Positions 51,321 through 61,087 are shown, counted from the stretch's first letter. The stretch is 64,000 nucleotides of DNA from Vibrio sp. YMD68 (GCF_029958905.1 NZ_CP124614.1:1984001-2048000); one strand, 5' to 3'. Program-made: numbers and translations. The notes: a model not told the origin generated them from the sequence alone.

Positions 51321-52409
51321 ATGCGCCAAAACTTGATCGGTGAATCCCCAGCCTTTCTCTCAGTATTAGATAAAGTCTCTCGTTTGGCGCCTATTGAACG
51401 GCCCGTCCTCATTATTGGCGAGCGTGGTACGGGGAAAGAACTGATCGCTCAGCGGCTTCATTACCTATCCAGACGGTGGGAAAATAGCCTTGTTTCACTT
51501 AACTGCGCCACTTTGAGTGATGGCTTAATTGATTCGGAACTGTTTGGTCATGAATCTGGCGCGTTTACCGGGGCTAAAGGTCGTCACCAAGGTCGGTTTG
51601 AACGTGCAGAAGGCGGAACTCTGTTTTTAGATGAGCTCGCCACCGCGCCTTTAGCCGTGCAAGAAAAGCTGCTCAGGGTGATCGAATATGGGCAATATGA
51701 GCGAGTCGGTGGTCAAAAAACACTGAATGCCAATGTTCGTTTGGTCTGCGCGACGAATGCAAACTTGCCTCAGCTCGCACAGAAGAATCTCTTTCGGGCC
51801 GATCTTCTCGACAGGCTCGCATTTGATGTTATTCACTTGCCGCCATTGAGAGAACGCCCTGAAGATATTCCACTGCTTGCTGAGCACTACGCGATAAAGA
51901 TGTGTCAAGAATTGGATCTGGAATTTTTTCCTGGCTTTTCTCACAGCGCCATGCGAGAACTTCTTGAATACACTTGGCCGGGTAACATCAGAGAGCTCAA
52001 AAATGTCATTGAGCGTGCTATCTACCAGCACAATCGCATCGATGAGCCCATTGATACTCTAGTGTTTGACCCCTTTGGTGGCGCTTGGGGCAACACAACA
52101 GTGAACCACGAGGATAACGATAGTAAAATGGGCGAGCAGCCAGATTCCGCTCTTTTGAACCCTCAAAATAATGGTTTTGTATCGCCATACTCAGACGATA
52201 AATCACTAGAACCGAGTAAACTCAACCCGTTAGCGTTGCCAATTGACTATAAAGCGTGGCAAGAAGAACAAGATATTGCATTGCTGAATCTGGCACTCAA
52301 TGAGGCGCAGTTTAACCAACGAAAAGCCGCTGAGCTTTTAGGCTTGAGCTATCATCAATTAAGAGGCATGGTCAGAAAATACGACTTGATTGCGCAAAAC
52401 GGCCAATAA
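51321..52409 (+). CDS. pspF: Phage shock operon sigma-54 activator
   Basis: A 362-residue bacterial enhancer-binding protein. It lacks an N-terminal receiver and starts straight into the AAA+ domain: Walker A GERGTGKE (about 33-40), the sigma-54 contact loop GAFTGAK (80-86) and FLDELATAP as Walker B. The C-terminal HTH reads RKAAELLGLSYHQLRG. A longer linker than in E. coli (about 325 residues) explains the size. It is divergent from pspA and is held inactive by PspA. The sap operon lies 117 bases downstream in the same direction, the known pspF-sap neighbourhood of gammaproteobacteria. Confidence 0.95.
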   Translation: MRQNLIGESPAFLSVLDKVSRLAPIERPVLIIGERGTGKELIAQRLHYLSRRWENSLVSLNCATLSDGLIDSELFGHESGAFTGAKGRHQGRFERAEGGTLFLDELATAPLAVQEKLLRVIEYGQYERVGGQKTLNANVRLVCATNANLPQLAQKNLFRADLLDRLAFDVIHLPPLRERPEDIPLLAEHYAIKMCQELDLEFFPGFSHSAMRELLEYTWPGNIRELKNVIERAIYQHNRIDEPIDTLVFDPFGGAWGNTTVNHEDNDSKMGEQPDSALLNPQNNGFVSPYSDDKSLEPSKLNPLALPIDYKAWQEEQDIALLNLALNEAQFNQRKAAELLGLSYHQLRGMVRKYDLIAQNGQ

Positions 52410-52526
52410 CCTCATAGATTCAACTGTTTTCAGTTGGTTTGAATGTCCAAACAATGGTAAATTATCGAGATCTGACGGCATGAATATTGGTTTAGTTTTG
52501 CCTTATCCCCTGACAAAGTTCTTTCT

Positions 52527-54146
52527 ATGAAAGCGTTCTCAAAACTGACATTTGGATTCTTTGGCCTACTGTTTTTGGTCGGCTGTGGTGAAGATATCGA
52601 TCACGATAAAATCCGACAAAGTGGCTTTATTTTTTGTGGGCAAGGCGGCTTACAAACGTTCAATCCACAACTTGTCGATAGCGGTATTACGTCTGAAGCA
52701 CTTAGCCCGCAACTCTTCGATACTTTAGTTGTACTCGATCCAGAAACGCATCAACCCATCCCGAGTGTTGCGACTCAATGGACGGTGAATAAGTCTCGTA
52801 CCGAATATATTTTCGATCTTAAAGAAGATGTTCCGTTCCATACGACTGAATGGTTTACGCCAACGCGCAACCTTAACGCTGAAGATGTTGTATTTAGTTT
52901 TCGACGTATTATAGATTCGAGTCATTCTTATCATTACGTGGGTAATGGCCAGTACCCTTGGTTTACCGGCATTGATTTTCAAAATCTGCTGATCGATGTA
53001 CAGGCTTTAACAGCCCATCAAGTCAAGTTCACGCTCAGTCGCCCTGATAACACATTTTTGTCTAACATCGCGACAAGCCATGCTGTTATTCACTCTTTGG
53101 AATACGCCACTCAGCTTGAGAAAAACGACCGTAAGCGACAGATCGATACTTTACCCGTGGGGTCTGGGCCATTTTATCTAGATGAATATCTGGTCAATGA
53201 CTTCGTCCGTCTTCGTAAACATAATACCTACTGGAATGGTCCAGCGAAACTTCAGCAAGTGGTGTTTGATATTTCTCACCGTGGGACAGGGACCTTCGCG
53301 AAGCTTCTTCGAAATGAGTGCGATGTCCTGAACGCACCTCTTTCAAGCCAAATTCCTATTATTGAGCAGCAAGAGTCACTGGTGTTAACCGCAAGACCGG
53401 CCATCAATGTTGCGTATATAGCGGTCAATACCATTCACCCAGAGTTAACCGATGTCAGAGTCCGTAAGGCACTCAGTTTTGCCATCAACCGCCAAAATAT
53501 CCTCGATTCGGTTTATTACGGTACCGGTAGCTTAGCCTATACACTTCTACCACCAACATCCTGGGCGTATCAGAAAGACCAAGTACAAATCCGATACGAC
53601 CGGAATTATGCGATAGCTCTCTTGCGAGAAGCCGGTTATGACTCGGGTTTAGAATTAACCATGTCCATCCCTTTAGAAAGCAAAGCGTACAACCCTAGCC
53701 CTCGTAAAACTGCCGAGCTGATCCAAGCTAATTTTGCTGATGTAGGTATCACACTGCATCTTATTACTGAAGATAGATTGAGTCGGAGCGACGCAAACAA
53801 CAGGGATAATATCGACTTATTTTTAACCGGTTGGCTTGGTGCGACTGGGGACCCAGACAATTTCTTTAGGCCTCTACTCTCCTGTGATTCTGAAAGAGCG
53901 GGGCTTAATATCTCCATGTGGTGTAACTCAGATTTTGATTTCTTACTCGATTTGGCGCTGGAAGTCGACAAACCTCGTTACCGCACCAATTTATATTATC
54001 AGGCTCAGAATATTTTGAATGATGAATTTCCAGTCATTCCACTTGCCCATGGCAGACAATTTCAGGTTTACCACCATTCTCTAAAAGGGATAGAATTCAA
54101 TCCCTTTAATTTGCCCCCATTTAACTTAGTTGAACGGAGTCAGTAA
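52527..54146 (+). CDS. sapA: SapA-type peptide-binding lipoprotein
   Basis: A 539-residue extracytoplasmic solute-binding protein, family 5. The lipobox VGCGED places the lipidated Cys at residue 20. The mature protein has the typical oligopeptide-binding pattern (SGFIFCGQGGLQTFNPQL, DVRVRKALSFAINRQNILDS). Sap importers take up antimicrobial peptides, heme or putrescine in other bacteria; the substrate here is not proven. First gene of sapABCDF; the next gene starts at its stop (TAATG). Confidence 0.92.
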   Translation: MKAFSKLTFGFFGLLFLVGCGEDIDHDKIRQSGFIFCGQGGLQTFNPQLVDSGITSEALSPQLFDTLVVLDPETHQPIPSVATQWTVNKSRTEYIFDLKEDVPFHTTEWFTPTRNLNAEDVVFSFRRIIDSSHSYHYVGNGQYPWFTGIDFQNLLIDVQALTAHQVKFTLSRPDNTFLSNIATSHAVIHSLEYATQLEKNDRKRQIDTLPVGSGPFYLDEYLVNDFVRLRKHNTYWNGPAKLQQVVFDISHRGTGTFAKLLRNECDVLNAPLSSQIPIIEQQESLVLTARPAINVAYIAVNTIHPELTDVRVRKALSFAINRQNILDSVYYGTGSLAYTLLPPTSWAYQKDQVQIRYDRNYAIALLREAGYDSGLELTMSIPLESKAYNPSPRKTAELIQANFADVGITLHLITEDRLSRSDANNRDNIDLFLTGWLGATGDPDNFFRPLLSCDSERAGLNISMWCNSDFDFLLDLALEVDKPRYRTNLYYQAQNILNDEFPVIPLAHGRQFQVYHHSLKGIEFNPFNLPPFNLVERSQ

Positions 54147-55108
54147 TGTTTCTCTATACGCTTCGTCGTCTGAATCTGTTTTTTATTACTCTGCTGCTGC
54201 TGACGCTCATTGGATTCAATATTGTTCGCCTTGATGCCCTATCTCCGTGGGCACATCTTGATTTCTGGAGTGGCTGGTTAAGCTATCTTGTCGAACTGTC
54301 TCAGCTTAACTTTGGCACCAATAATAATGGGGTGCCTATCATTGACGAACTCATCATCGTTTTCCCTGCGACCATTGAGTTATGTTTGATCGCTTTCATC
54401 ATCTCAATGTTTGTCGGTATTCCACTCGGCACGCTCGCAGGGATGAAACAAGGTAAGTGGATCGATAGCATTATTTCATTCACTTCAATGACCGGTTATT
54501 CCGCTCCAATTTTTTGGGTCGCATTACTATTGATCATGGTGTTTTCTTTAGAATATCAAGTCTTACCTATTGCAGGTCGGTACGATTTTCTATACCAGGT
54601 AGAACACGTGACTGGGTTTGCTTTGATCGATGCCTTCTTTACGGAAGGAAAGTATCGCGCTCATACCGTTCAAAGTGTCTTGGAACACTTAATATTACCC
54701 TGCTTGGTACTGGCATTGGCACCCACCACTCAAGTGATTCGATTGATGAGAACGTCTGTCGCGGAAGTCATGACACAAAATTACATTCGAGCTGCTCGAA
54801 TAAGAGGTCTCACGACCCTAGAGATCATTACCCAGCACGTAATGAGAAACGCTATTCCACCTATCATCCCAAAGATTGGTGTCCAGCTCTCTAGTATGCT
54901 GACCCTGGCGATTATTACCGAGACTATCTTTAATTGGCCAGGAATCGGCCGATGGTTACTTGATGCATTATCCAATCAAGATTATACGTCCATACAGGCC
55001 GGTGTGATGGTGGTGGCGACGTTTGTGTTAACCGCAAATATTATTTCAGACTTAATTGGTGCAATGGTTAACCCATTGGAGAGAAAGGCTTGGTATGCTA
55101 ACAAATAA
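54146..55108 (+). CDS. sapB: SapB-type ABC permease
   Basis: A 320-residue inner-membrane permease with six helices and the EAA-type loop (AARIRGLTTLEIITQHVMRN). It forms one half of the translocation channel with SapC. The start touches the sapA stop by one base, and its 3' end overlaps sapC by 14 bases. Confidence 0.93.
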   Translation: MFLYTLRRLNLFFITLLLLTLIGFNIVRLDALSPWAHLDFWSGWLSYLVELSQLNFGTNNNGVPIIDELIIVFPATIELCLIAFIISMFVGIPLGTLAGMKQGKWIDSIISFTSMTGYSAPIFWVALLLIMVFSLEYQVLPIAGRYDFLYQVEHVTGFALIDAFFTEGKYRAHTVQSVLEHLILPCLVLALAPTTQVIRLMRTSVAEVMTQNYIRAARIRGLTTLEIITQHVMRNAIPPIIPKIGVQLSSMLTLAIITETIFNWPGIGRWLLDALSNQDYTSIQAGVMVVATFVLTANIISDLIGAMVNPLERKAWYANK

Positions 55109-55982
55109 CATTTATCAAGAAGAGCATATCCCGACTCAGTTCCAACGGTTCTGGCGAAGTTTTCGCTCTAACAGTCTTGCGATGTTCGGTTTGTGGTGCT
55201 TGGTTATCATTATTTTGATTACACTCGCTTCACCCTTGATCACACCTCATGATCCACAAGCGCAATCGACACAGCTTCTTATTCCTCCTTCATGGAACCC
55301 ATCCGGGACCGTTGAATACTTTTTAGGGACTGACGATTTAGGTCGAGATATTCTTTCTCGGCTAATTCAAGGGTCTCAACTCACCTTTGGGGCTGCGGTA
55401 GTGATAACGGCTATTGCTGCGACTATAGGTTGCATCATTGGTATCCTCGCCGGTATGACCAAAGGTCTATTATCAAGTACTCTCAATCATTTGCTTGATA
55501 CGATTATGTCGATCCCTTCTTTGTTGCTGGCCATTATTTTTGTCGCCTTTCTCGGTTTCGGCGAGTTCAATATTCTTTTGGCGATTTGTCTTGCTCTTAT
55601 TCCACGCTTCATTCGTTCTGTTTATATTGCCGTTCATAATGAGATTGAAAAAGACTACATTATGGCCGCCCGCTTAGATGGCGCGAATGATTTTTACCTC
55701 CTATGGAGCTCGATTTTACCTAACATTCTGATCGTCATCGCCACAGAGATGACCTACGCGTTGTCGATTGCAATTTTAGATATATCCGCACTTGGATTTC
55801 TCGGATTAGGTGCACAGGCACCCAGCTCTGAATGGGGTGCTATTTTAGGTGATTCGGTTGAACTGATTTATCTCGCTCCTTGGACGGTGACACTTCCAGG
55901 GCTGGCCATTATGGTCACGGTTATCGTGATCAACTTGGTTGGCGAGGGGATCAGACAAGCGCTCAATGCGGGGACTGAATAA
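55095..55982 (+). CDS. sapC: SapC-type ABC permease
   Basis: A 295-residue permease, the length of E. coli SapC (296). The ATG at 55095 is chosen (GAGAAAGG upstream; an earlier in-frame ATG adds 13 residues). The EAA-like loop [20 protein letters not shown] is present. It overlaps sapB by 14 bases and touches sapD by one base. Confidence 0.93.
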   Translation: MLTNNIYQEEHIPTQFQRFWRSFRSNSLAMFGLWCLVIIILITLASPLITPHDPQAQSTQLLIPPSWNPSGTVEYFLGTDDLGRDILSRLIQGSQLTFGAAVVITAIAATIGCIIGILAGMTKGLLSSTLNHLLDTIMSIPSLLLAIIFVAFLGFGEFNILLAICLALIPRFIRSVYIAVHNEIEKDYIMAARLDGANDFYLLWSSILPNILIVIATEMTYALSIAILDISALGFLGLGAQAPSSEWGAILGDSVELIYLAPWTVTLPGLAIMVTVIVINLVGEGIRQALNAGTE

Positions 55983-56977
55983 TGCCGCTATTAGATATTC
56001 GCCATCTCACGATTGAAATAGACACCCCTCAAGGCTTAGTCAAAGCGGTAGATCGAATGAGTCTAACCTTAAATGAAGGAGAGATTCGAGGTCTCGTTGG
56101 CGAGTCGGGATCAGGTAAAAGTCTTGTCGCTAAGGCCATTGTAGGAGTTTGTAAAGACAACTGGAAAGTGACCGCCGATCGCATGCGTTTTGGAAACATA
56201 GACCTTTTGCAACTCGCGCCCAGAGAAAGACGTAAAGTCATCGCCCGTGATATCGCTATGATTTTCCAAGAACCTTCTACTTGCCTTGACCCATCTGAGA
56301 AAATCGGTAAACAGTTGATTGAATCCATCCCTTCAAGAACATTTACAGGGCGCTGGTGGGAACGATTAAAATGGCGTAAAAAACAAGCCATCACCCTACT
56401 GCATAAAGTAGGCATAAAAGATCATAAGAGCTTAATGGAAAGCTACCCATATGAGCTAACGGATGGGGAATGCCAGAAAGTGATGATCGCAATGGCTATC
56501 GCGACTAAGCCTAAGATATTAATTGCCGATGAGCCGACCAATGATCTCGATCCAATAACGCAATCACAAATTTTGCGCCTGTTAAGCCGGATGAATCAAC
56601 TGCACAATACGACCATTATGTTGGTTGGGCACGACTTAGCCACCATTACTCAATGGGCGACCCGCATCACAGTAATGTATTGTGGACAATCGGTAGAATC
56701 CGCCAGTACCAAGAAGATTTTGTCCGCGCCAAAGCATCCTTATACTTCTGCATTGCTGAAAGCCGTCCCTGATTTCAGTGATTGGATTCCGCATAAACAG
56801 AAATTACAGTCTTTACCCGGCTCTATTCCACCTCTTCAGCATCTACCGATTGGCTGTCGACTCGGACCACGATGCCCTTACGCTCAAAAACAATGCGTAA
56901 TGATTCCCCCTACTAGGCGGATTAAGCAACATAAATTTGCTTGCCACTTTCCTCTTAACATGGAGAAAAAACAATGA
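55982..56977 (+). CDS. sapD: SapD-type ABC ATPase
   Basis: A 331-residue ATP-binding protein with Walker [10 protein letters not shown], Walker [11 protein letters not shown] and H-loop GHDLAT. The ABC signature is altered to LTDGECQK instead of LSGGQ, as in E. coli SapD, so this is family-typical rather than damage. A C-terminal oligopeptide-transport extension contains [14 protein letters not shown] with Cys that may bind metal. It overlaps sapF by four bases. Confidence 0.93.
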   Translation: MPLLDIRHLTIEIDTPQGLVKAVDRMSLTLNEGEIRGLVGESGSGKSLVAKAIVGVCKDNWKVTADRMRFGNIDLLQLAPRERRKVIARDIAMIFQEPSTCLDPSEKIGKQLIESIPSRTFTGRWWERLKWRKKQAITLLHKVGIKDHKSLMESYPYELTDGECQKVMIAMAIATKPKILIADEPTNDLDPITQSQILRLLSRMNQLHNTTIMLVGHDLATITQWATRITVMYCGQSVESASTKKILSAPKHPYTSALLKAVPDFSDWIPHKQKLQSLPGSIPPLQHLPIGCRLGPRCPYAQKQCVMIPPTRRIKQHKFACHFPLNMEKKQ

Positions 56978-57759
56978 GCGCATTGTTGGAAGTCAACGGG
57001 CTGAAAAAAGACTTTGTTACCCGTTCTGGCTTTTTCCGAAAGAAAATTCAACACGCGGTTAAGCCCGTCAGTTTTTCATTGGATGCAGGGCAAACCATCG
57101 GATTTATCGGCCAAAACGGCTCTGGAAAATCAACACTTGCTCGAATGCTTTCCGGTATGGTTGAACCTACAGAGGGTGACATTCGCGTTAATGGCGAACT
57201 GTTAGAGCACAAAGACTATTCGACACGTTGCAAACTGATTCGAATGATTTTTCAAGATCCAAACACGTCTTTGAACCCCAGGATTCAAGTGGGCCGAATA
57301 CTTGAAGGGCCGCTGAAGAGAAACACCAATATGACTCCTGACGCTCGAATGAAACGGGTGAAAGAAACGTTAAGAAGAGTTGGTCTTTTACCTGAGCACG
57401 CCTATTTCTATCCACAAATGTTAGCAACAGGGCAAAAACAGCGCATTTGTTTGGCGAGAGCCCTCATTCTTCAGCCTTCCATTATTGTTGCAGATGAAGC
57501 CCTCAATGGCCTCGACATGGCAATGCGATCTCAGATCATCAACCTATTTTTGGAACTACAAGAAGAGATGGGCGTTTCTTTTGTGTACGTATCCCAACAT
57601 ATTGGAATAATGAAGCACATTACCGATAAAGTAATCGTGATGCATGAAGGCGATGTCGTAGAATCAGGAGAGACACACCAAGTGTTATCTGACCCCCAAC
57701 ATCCTATCACTCAACGTATGATTGAAAGCCATTTTAATAAAGCGCCTTTTTTCAAATAA
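56974..57759 (+). CDS. sapF: SapF-type ABC ATPase
   Basis: A 261-residue ATPase pairing with SapD. Walker [10 protein letters not shown], signature region MLATGQKQR (altered from LSGGQ, as in E. coli SapF), Walker [13 protein letters not shown] and H-loop SQHIGI. Its last codons (AATAAAGCGCC...) are part of a 19-nt duplicated segment running past the stop codon. Confidence 0.93.
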   Translation: MSALLEVNGLKKDFVTRSGFFRKKIQHAVKPVSFSLDAGQTIGFIGQNGSGKSTLARMLSGMVEPTEGDIRVNGELLEHKDYSTRCKLIRMIFQDPNTSLNPRIQVGRILEGPLKRNTNMTPDARMKRVKETLRRVGLLPEHAYFYPQMLATGQKQRICLARALILQPSIIVADEALNGLDMAMRSQIINLFLELQEEMGVSFVYVSQHIGIMKHITDKVIVMHEGDVVESGETHQVLSDPQHPITQRMIESHFNKAPFFK

Positions 57760-57806
57760 AGCGCCCTTTTTTAAACAGCCTAACTTGGTTAAACAGCCTG
57801 AACGTG
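57736..57806. repeat. Two direct repeats at the end of sapF
   Basis: First, aataaagcgccttttttca (57736) is repeated as aataaagcgccctttttta (57755), so the stop codon TAA at 57757-57759 is the start of the second copy. Then ttaaacagcctaacttgg (57771) is repeated as ttaaacagcctgaacgtgg (57789). These are 19-nt and 18-nt units back to back. Confidence 0.88.
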
Positions 57807-57896
57807 GGATCAATGAGTACAAAAGATTCCGTCAAAGTCATTCCGCCTGTTCTTACAGTGAATGACTTTCATTGAGGAGTGACTCGATAGCGTTAA

Positions 57897-58289
57897 CTAA
57901 CGTTTTGCTGCTTGTTTTTTCAGTTCAAAGTCAAATTCGTCTGGAAAAACAATCACGCCTTCTTCCTTTTCGTTTGGAAATACAACGATAGAAAGTTCAT
58001 CATCTTCGAGCCCTTGGGTCCATCGGCTATGCCATTTGTTTAATGAAATCGCTTCTGCTTTGCACTCTTTCCAGTCATCCGTTGCCCAAGCCGTCGCAAA
58101 TTCTTCGTTTGGCCAAACAGGGACACAATCATCATCCTCGGTATTGAGCATCACACAGCCATGTTCATCGGTAAGAATCCAAACTTGCTTATTGGTGACG
58201 ATTTCTTTTATACAATATTTGAAACGCTGATCATCGTTATAACGGTTAATCGTCGCGATTTGATCGGCGTTTAGCGCTGTCGTTGTCAT
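57897..58289 (-). CDS. DUF2750 family protein
   Basis: A 130-residue soluble acidic protein. The conserved block reads YCIKEIVTNKQVWILTDEHGCVML with FATAWATDDWKEC and WTQGLEDDELSIVVFPN. The family is found in many bacteria but has no established function. A possible immunity-type role has been suggested for related small acidic proteins but there is no partner gene here. It sits next to ppaC in the same direction, with 83 bases between. Confidence 0.75.
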   Translation of the reverse strand: MTTTALNADQIATINRYNDDQRFKYCIKEIVTNKQVWILTDEHGCVMLNTEDDDCVPVWPNEEFATAWATDDWKECKAEAISLNKWHSRWTQGLEDDELSIVVFPNEKEEGVIVFPDEFDFELKKQAAKR

Positions 58290-58319
58290 GTTTTATTCCT
58301 CAGCTTTTTAAGCTTTCAT

Positions 58320-58356
58320 AATAAAAGCGCCCACAGACTGTGCCTGTGGGCGCTTC
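58320..58356 (-). terminator. Rho-independent terminator of ppaC
   Basis: aagcgcccacag (58325-58336) and ctgtgggcgctt (58344-58355) form a 12-bp stem; read on the minus strand, TTTTATT follows. It ends ppaC and separates it from the DUF2750 gene. Confidence 0.9.
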
Positions 58357-58372
58357 AATGATTCACATTTGG

Positions 58373-59278
58373 TTATACGAGTTCAGCTTGTAGCCAAGGC
58401 CAACCTTGCTTCTTACGGCTAAGCGTGTTTTCCATCATTAGTAAGCCATCTTTTTCATGCTTCACTAATTTTTCAGCCCACTCGCCTTTGTAAAGAAGAC
58501 GAGTCTGAGCCGTTGTGATGTCCGTTAACATAACAGCAGCGAAGGCTAGATTGTCTTTCGCACAACGAGCGTCTAGATCCGCTTCTAGCTGTTCAATCAT
58601 ACCGTCAACTTGCTCTAGAGTTGCAAGTTCAACTTGGCCTACAACCACATCACGCCCATTAAATGGGTAACCTTTTAGATCTTTCTCTACGAGTTCAGCA
58701 GCAGAAAGGCCTTCGATGTCTGTTTTTGCAATCAAAAGATCTTTGATGAATGCATCAACATCTTGTACGTCCGCGATTTCAGCCAGCTCTGCAACGGCAT
58801 CTTTATCTTTTTGAGTACATGTTGGCGAAGCAAAGCCTACCGTGTCAGAAAGAATCGCCGACATCATCAGCTTAGCGATCTGTTGAGAAATCGTATGGCC
58901 TTCAATTTTGAACATGTTAAATAGAACAGTGTTAGTACAACCTACAGGCCAGATCCAAGCTTCCATAGGGTTGATGGTCATTACATCACCAAGACGATGA
59001 TGGTCAACAATGCCTAGGATTTCAGCATCAGCGACATCATCTGGGGCTTGTGCTAGATCAGAGTAGTCTACTAACCAGATTTTTTCGCCAGCGACAGATG
59101 TACGCAACTCTGGAGATTTAGCATCAGCCACCTCTAAAATGTGCTGCGTTTCGCGGTTAATTTCACCTTGGCGAATTGGCATCGCTTCAAGACCACGAGA
59201 CTTTAATAGCTCAGTGGCTACTAATGCGCTACAAATACTGTCACTATCTGGGTTCTTATGACCGACAACTAGAATCAT
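58373..59278 (-). CDS. ppaC: Manganese-dependent inorganic pyrophosphatase (family II)
   Basis: A 301-residue cytoplasmic enzyme of the DHH superfamily that hydrolyses pyrophosphate. It shows the N-terminal GHKNPDSDSICSA, the central DHH as VDHHRLGD, and the C-terminal DHHA2 domain with the substrate-binding SRKKQ motif. Family II enzymes require Mn2+ or Co2+. The ATG at 59278 is preceded by AGGAAGAAAA. The putative metal exporter gene lies divergently next to it. Confidence 0.95.
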   Translation of the reverse strand: MILVVGHKNPDSDSICSALVATELLKSRGLEAMPIRQGEINRETQHILEVADAKSPELRTSVAGEKIWLVDYSDLAQAPDDVADAEILGIVDHHRLGDVMTINPMEAWIWPVGCTNTVLFNMFKIEGHTISQQIAKLMMSAILSDTVGFASPTCTQKDKDAVAELAEIADVQDVDAFIKDLLIAKTDIEGLSAAELVEKDLKGYPFNGRDVVVGQVELATLEQVDGMIEQLEADLDARCAKDNLAFAAVMLTDITTAQTRLLYKGEWAEKLVKHEKDGLLMMENTLSRKKQGWPWLQAELV

Positions 59279-59708
59279 TTTTCTTCCTGTTCATTTAGTT
59301 TGTTCACCCTCTGCGGGGTGAGGTTGCTCACAAAGGTGTTACTTTACCTGAATTTTTAAATTTGTCATTCCTTTACACGTCAAAGCACAAACCAAGCTTG
59401 TCTCTGTCATTTTTTTTCGATCTATAACGTATCTTTTTAACCGGATTTTTCTATCCCTTTTATCATCACCCACCACCATTTTTTATCGCTGCTTTCCGGC
59501 GCTAAGCCTAATTTTCCCACATATACCATACAGTTACTTTCAAATTTACGAGCAAGGAATAGGCTTTTAAAGCGGAACGACTTCTGTTGTACGTCTTAGT
59601 GCTGATATTGGCAAAAGGCCGTTATCTAAAAAACCAAAGCAAATGCGATTGATAATAATTATCATTTGCATATAATGAAGGTATTGAATAATTACGGATG
59701 CTCTGTTG
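59279..59708. other. Divergent region between ppaC and metal exporter genes
   Basis: 430 bases. Next to ppaC there is a CACCC/GGGGTG hairpin (about 59308-59323). The rest is AT-rich, and the last 60 bases hold the Fur-box promoter of the exporter gene. No further gene is visible. Confidence 0.5.
59649..59676 (+). promoter_or_regulatory. Sigma-70 promoter covered by a Fur-type box
   Basis: TTGATA (59649-59654, -35) and TATAAT (59671-59676, perfect -10) are 16 bases apart. Between and over the -35 lies TGATAAT-A-ATTATCA (59650-59664), a perfect 7-1-7 inverted repeat of the Fur class; the 19-base site GATAATAATTATCATTTGC matches the classical Fur consensus at 15 positions. Fur bound there would block RNA polymerase. 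Confidence 0.8.
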
Positions 59709-60929
59709 ATGAATACATTCAGCCCTTTTAGCAAACATTTATCTTGGCTTTCATCGACTCAGTTTCGTTTAACTTATAAACGACTGATTCTTCCTATTTG
59801 TCTCATTGCTCTGCTGGCATCCGATACCACGAGGCAAATCACCGTAACCACTTTATCCGATGCTTTTTGGGCGGTTTCATGTTACGTCGCATTTACCTTG
59901 GCGATTTATCACTACCTTTCCAATCGAATGAGTAAAAACAGTCAACTGGTTAAGCTCTATACTCGCTCTCGTACTCATCAGGTCATTTTTGCTTCGCTTC
60001 TCGGGGCGTTACCCGGTTGTGGAGGCGCTATTGTAGTGACAACCCAATTCATCAGTGGTCGCGTAGGATTCGGAGCAATGGTGGCGGTACTCACCTCCAC
60101 AATGGGTGATGCCGCTTTTCTGCTGATTGCGAGTGCACCTAAAGTGGGATTAAGTGTTATTGCTCTTGGGGTTGTTGTAGGGTGCGTCTCTGGGTGGACC
60201 GTCAATAGACTGCATAGAGATGATTTCTTAAGGCCTGAGATTGAAACAATGCCAGAGAACAATTCTCGAATGAACCTCCTACACCAAGCAGAATGTTCAG
60301 AGAAAAAATTCGAAAGCAAAGCCATCAATTTACAAGGCATGTTCTGGAAAGCGCTGCTCATTCCAGTGACAATAGTGGCAGTACTCGGTTCGTTTCAAGT
60401 GGATATTAATCATCTTTTATCCCTTTCTGATATGACCATCGAGTGGATTGGCTGCATACTCATCATTGTTAGCATGCTTTTGTGGTCATTAACTAAAGAG
60501 TTAAAAGACTACCAAACCACCGTTTCTGAAGATCTAAAATACTCGACCTCTCACCCGATTCAAAAAGCGGCCCAAGATACCAATTTTGTCACCGCCTGGG
60601 TCATCATCGCCTTTCTGTTTTTTGAGCTCGCTGCATTTTTTTCTGGTCTTGATATTAAAGCCAGCGTTTCTGGTTGGGGAGTCTGGATGCCACTCATCGG
60701 GTTGGCTGTTGGTATTCTTCCTGGTTGCGGCCCACAGATATTGATCACCAGTCTTTACTTGTCTGGGGCGGTTCCGCTATCGAGCCAACTGGCTAATTCA
60801 ATTTCAAACGATGGTGATGCGTTGTTCCCTGCAATCGCTCTTGCACCAAAAGCCGCCTTGATAGCAACGATTTACTCAGTGATCCCCGCCTTTATTGTCG
60901 GCTATGGGTATTTCTTTCTATTTGAGTAA
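59709..60929 (+). CDS. Putative 10-TM heavy-metal exporter (ArsP_2-like, annotated by some as manganese transporter)
   Basis: A 406-residue inner-membrane protein with about ten hydrophobic helices and two similar halves. Each half carries a Gly-rich repeat: LGALPGCGGAIV with GRVGFGAMVAV and GDAAFLLIASAPK in the first, and VGILPGCGPQILI with DGDALFPAIALAPK in the second. This inverted-repeat pattern fits the ArsP_2-type putative heavy-metal exporter family. The true substrate is unknown. ATG at 59709 is preferred to the TTG just before it. The promoter is Fur-boxed. A ~16-nt tandem repeat follows the stop. Confidence 0.75.
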   Translation: MNTFSPFSKHLSWLSSTQFRLTYKRLILPICLIALLASDTTRQITVTTLSDAFWAVSCYVAFTLAIYHYLSNRMSKNSQLVKLYTRSRTHQVIFASLLGALPGCGGAIVVTTQFISGRVGFGAMVAVLTSTMGDAAFLLIASAPKVGLSVIALGVVVGCVSGWTVNRLHRDDFLRPEIETMPENNSRMNLLHQAECSEKKFESKAINLQGMFWKALLIPVTIVAVLGSFQVDINHLLSLSDMTIEWIGCILIIVSMLLWSLTKELKDYQTTVSEDLKYSTSHPIQKAAQDTNFVTAWVIIAFLFFELAAFFSGLDIKASVSGWGVWMPLIGLAVGILPGCGPQILITSLYLSGAVPLSSQLANSISNDGDALFPAIALAPKAALIATIYSVIPAFIVGYGYFFLFE

Positions 60930-60942
60930 CCCACAAAGATTT

Positions 60943-61087
60943 CAGTTTGTGTGGTTTTCGTTTGTGTGACTTCCGTTTATGTAGCTGTCAGTTTATAAAG
61001 CTATCAGTTTATACAGCCATCCGTATAGATAGCCGTCAGTTTTTACGCAGTAATCGGTTTTCACTTGGCAATCGGTTTTCATTTAGC
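60943..61087. repeat. Degenerate 15-18-nt tandem repeats between convergent genes
   Basis: Seven units of 15-16 nt, most similar around cagtttatacagccat, start at 60943, 60959, 60974, 60989, 61005, 61021 and 61037. Two 18-nt units aatcggttttca(c/t)tt(g/a)gc then start at 61052 and 61070. The second unit contains the TGA stop of the alpha-galactosidase gene (61079-61081, minus strand), so again a gene end is inside a tandem repeat. 18 is a multiple of 3, so the second copy continues the frame after the stop. Confidence 0.85.

Noticed and set aside
55982..57759. SapD/SapF as degenerate, dead ATPases because the LSGGQ motif is altered
   Set aside because: The same altered signatures occur in E. 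coli SapD and SapF and Walker A and B are intact.
59709..60929. MneA/UPF0016 manganese exporter
   Set aside because: The 10-TM GALPGCGG/LPGCGP repeat pattern is not the UPF0016 pattern, so I do not use that name.
949..61087. Tandem repeats as a CRISPR array
   Set aside because: Units are contiguous without spacers and each locus has its own unit; no cas genes are present.
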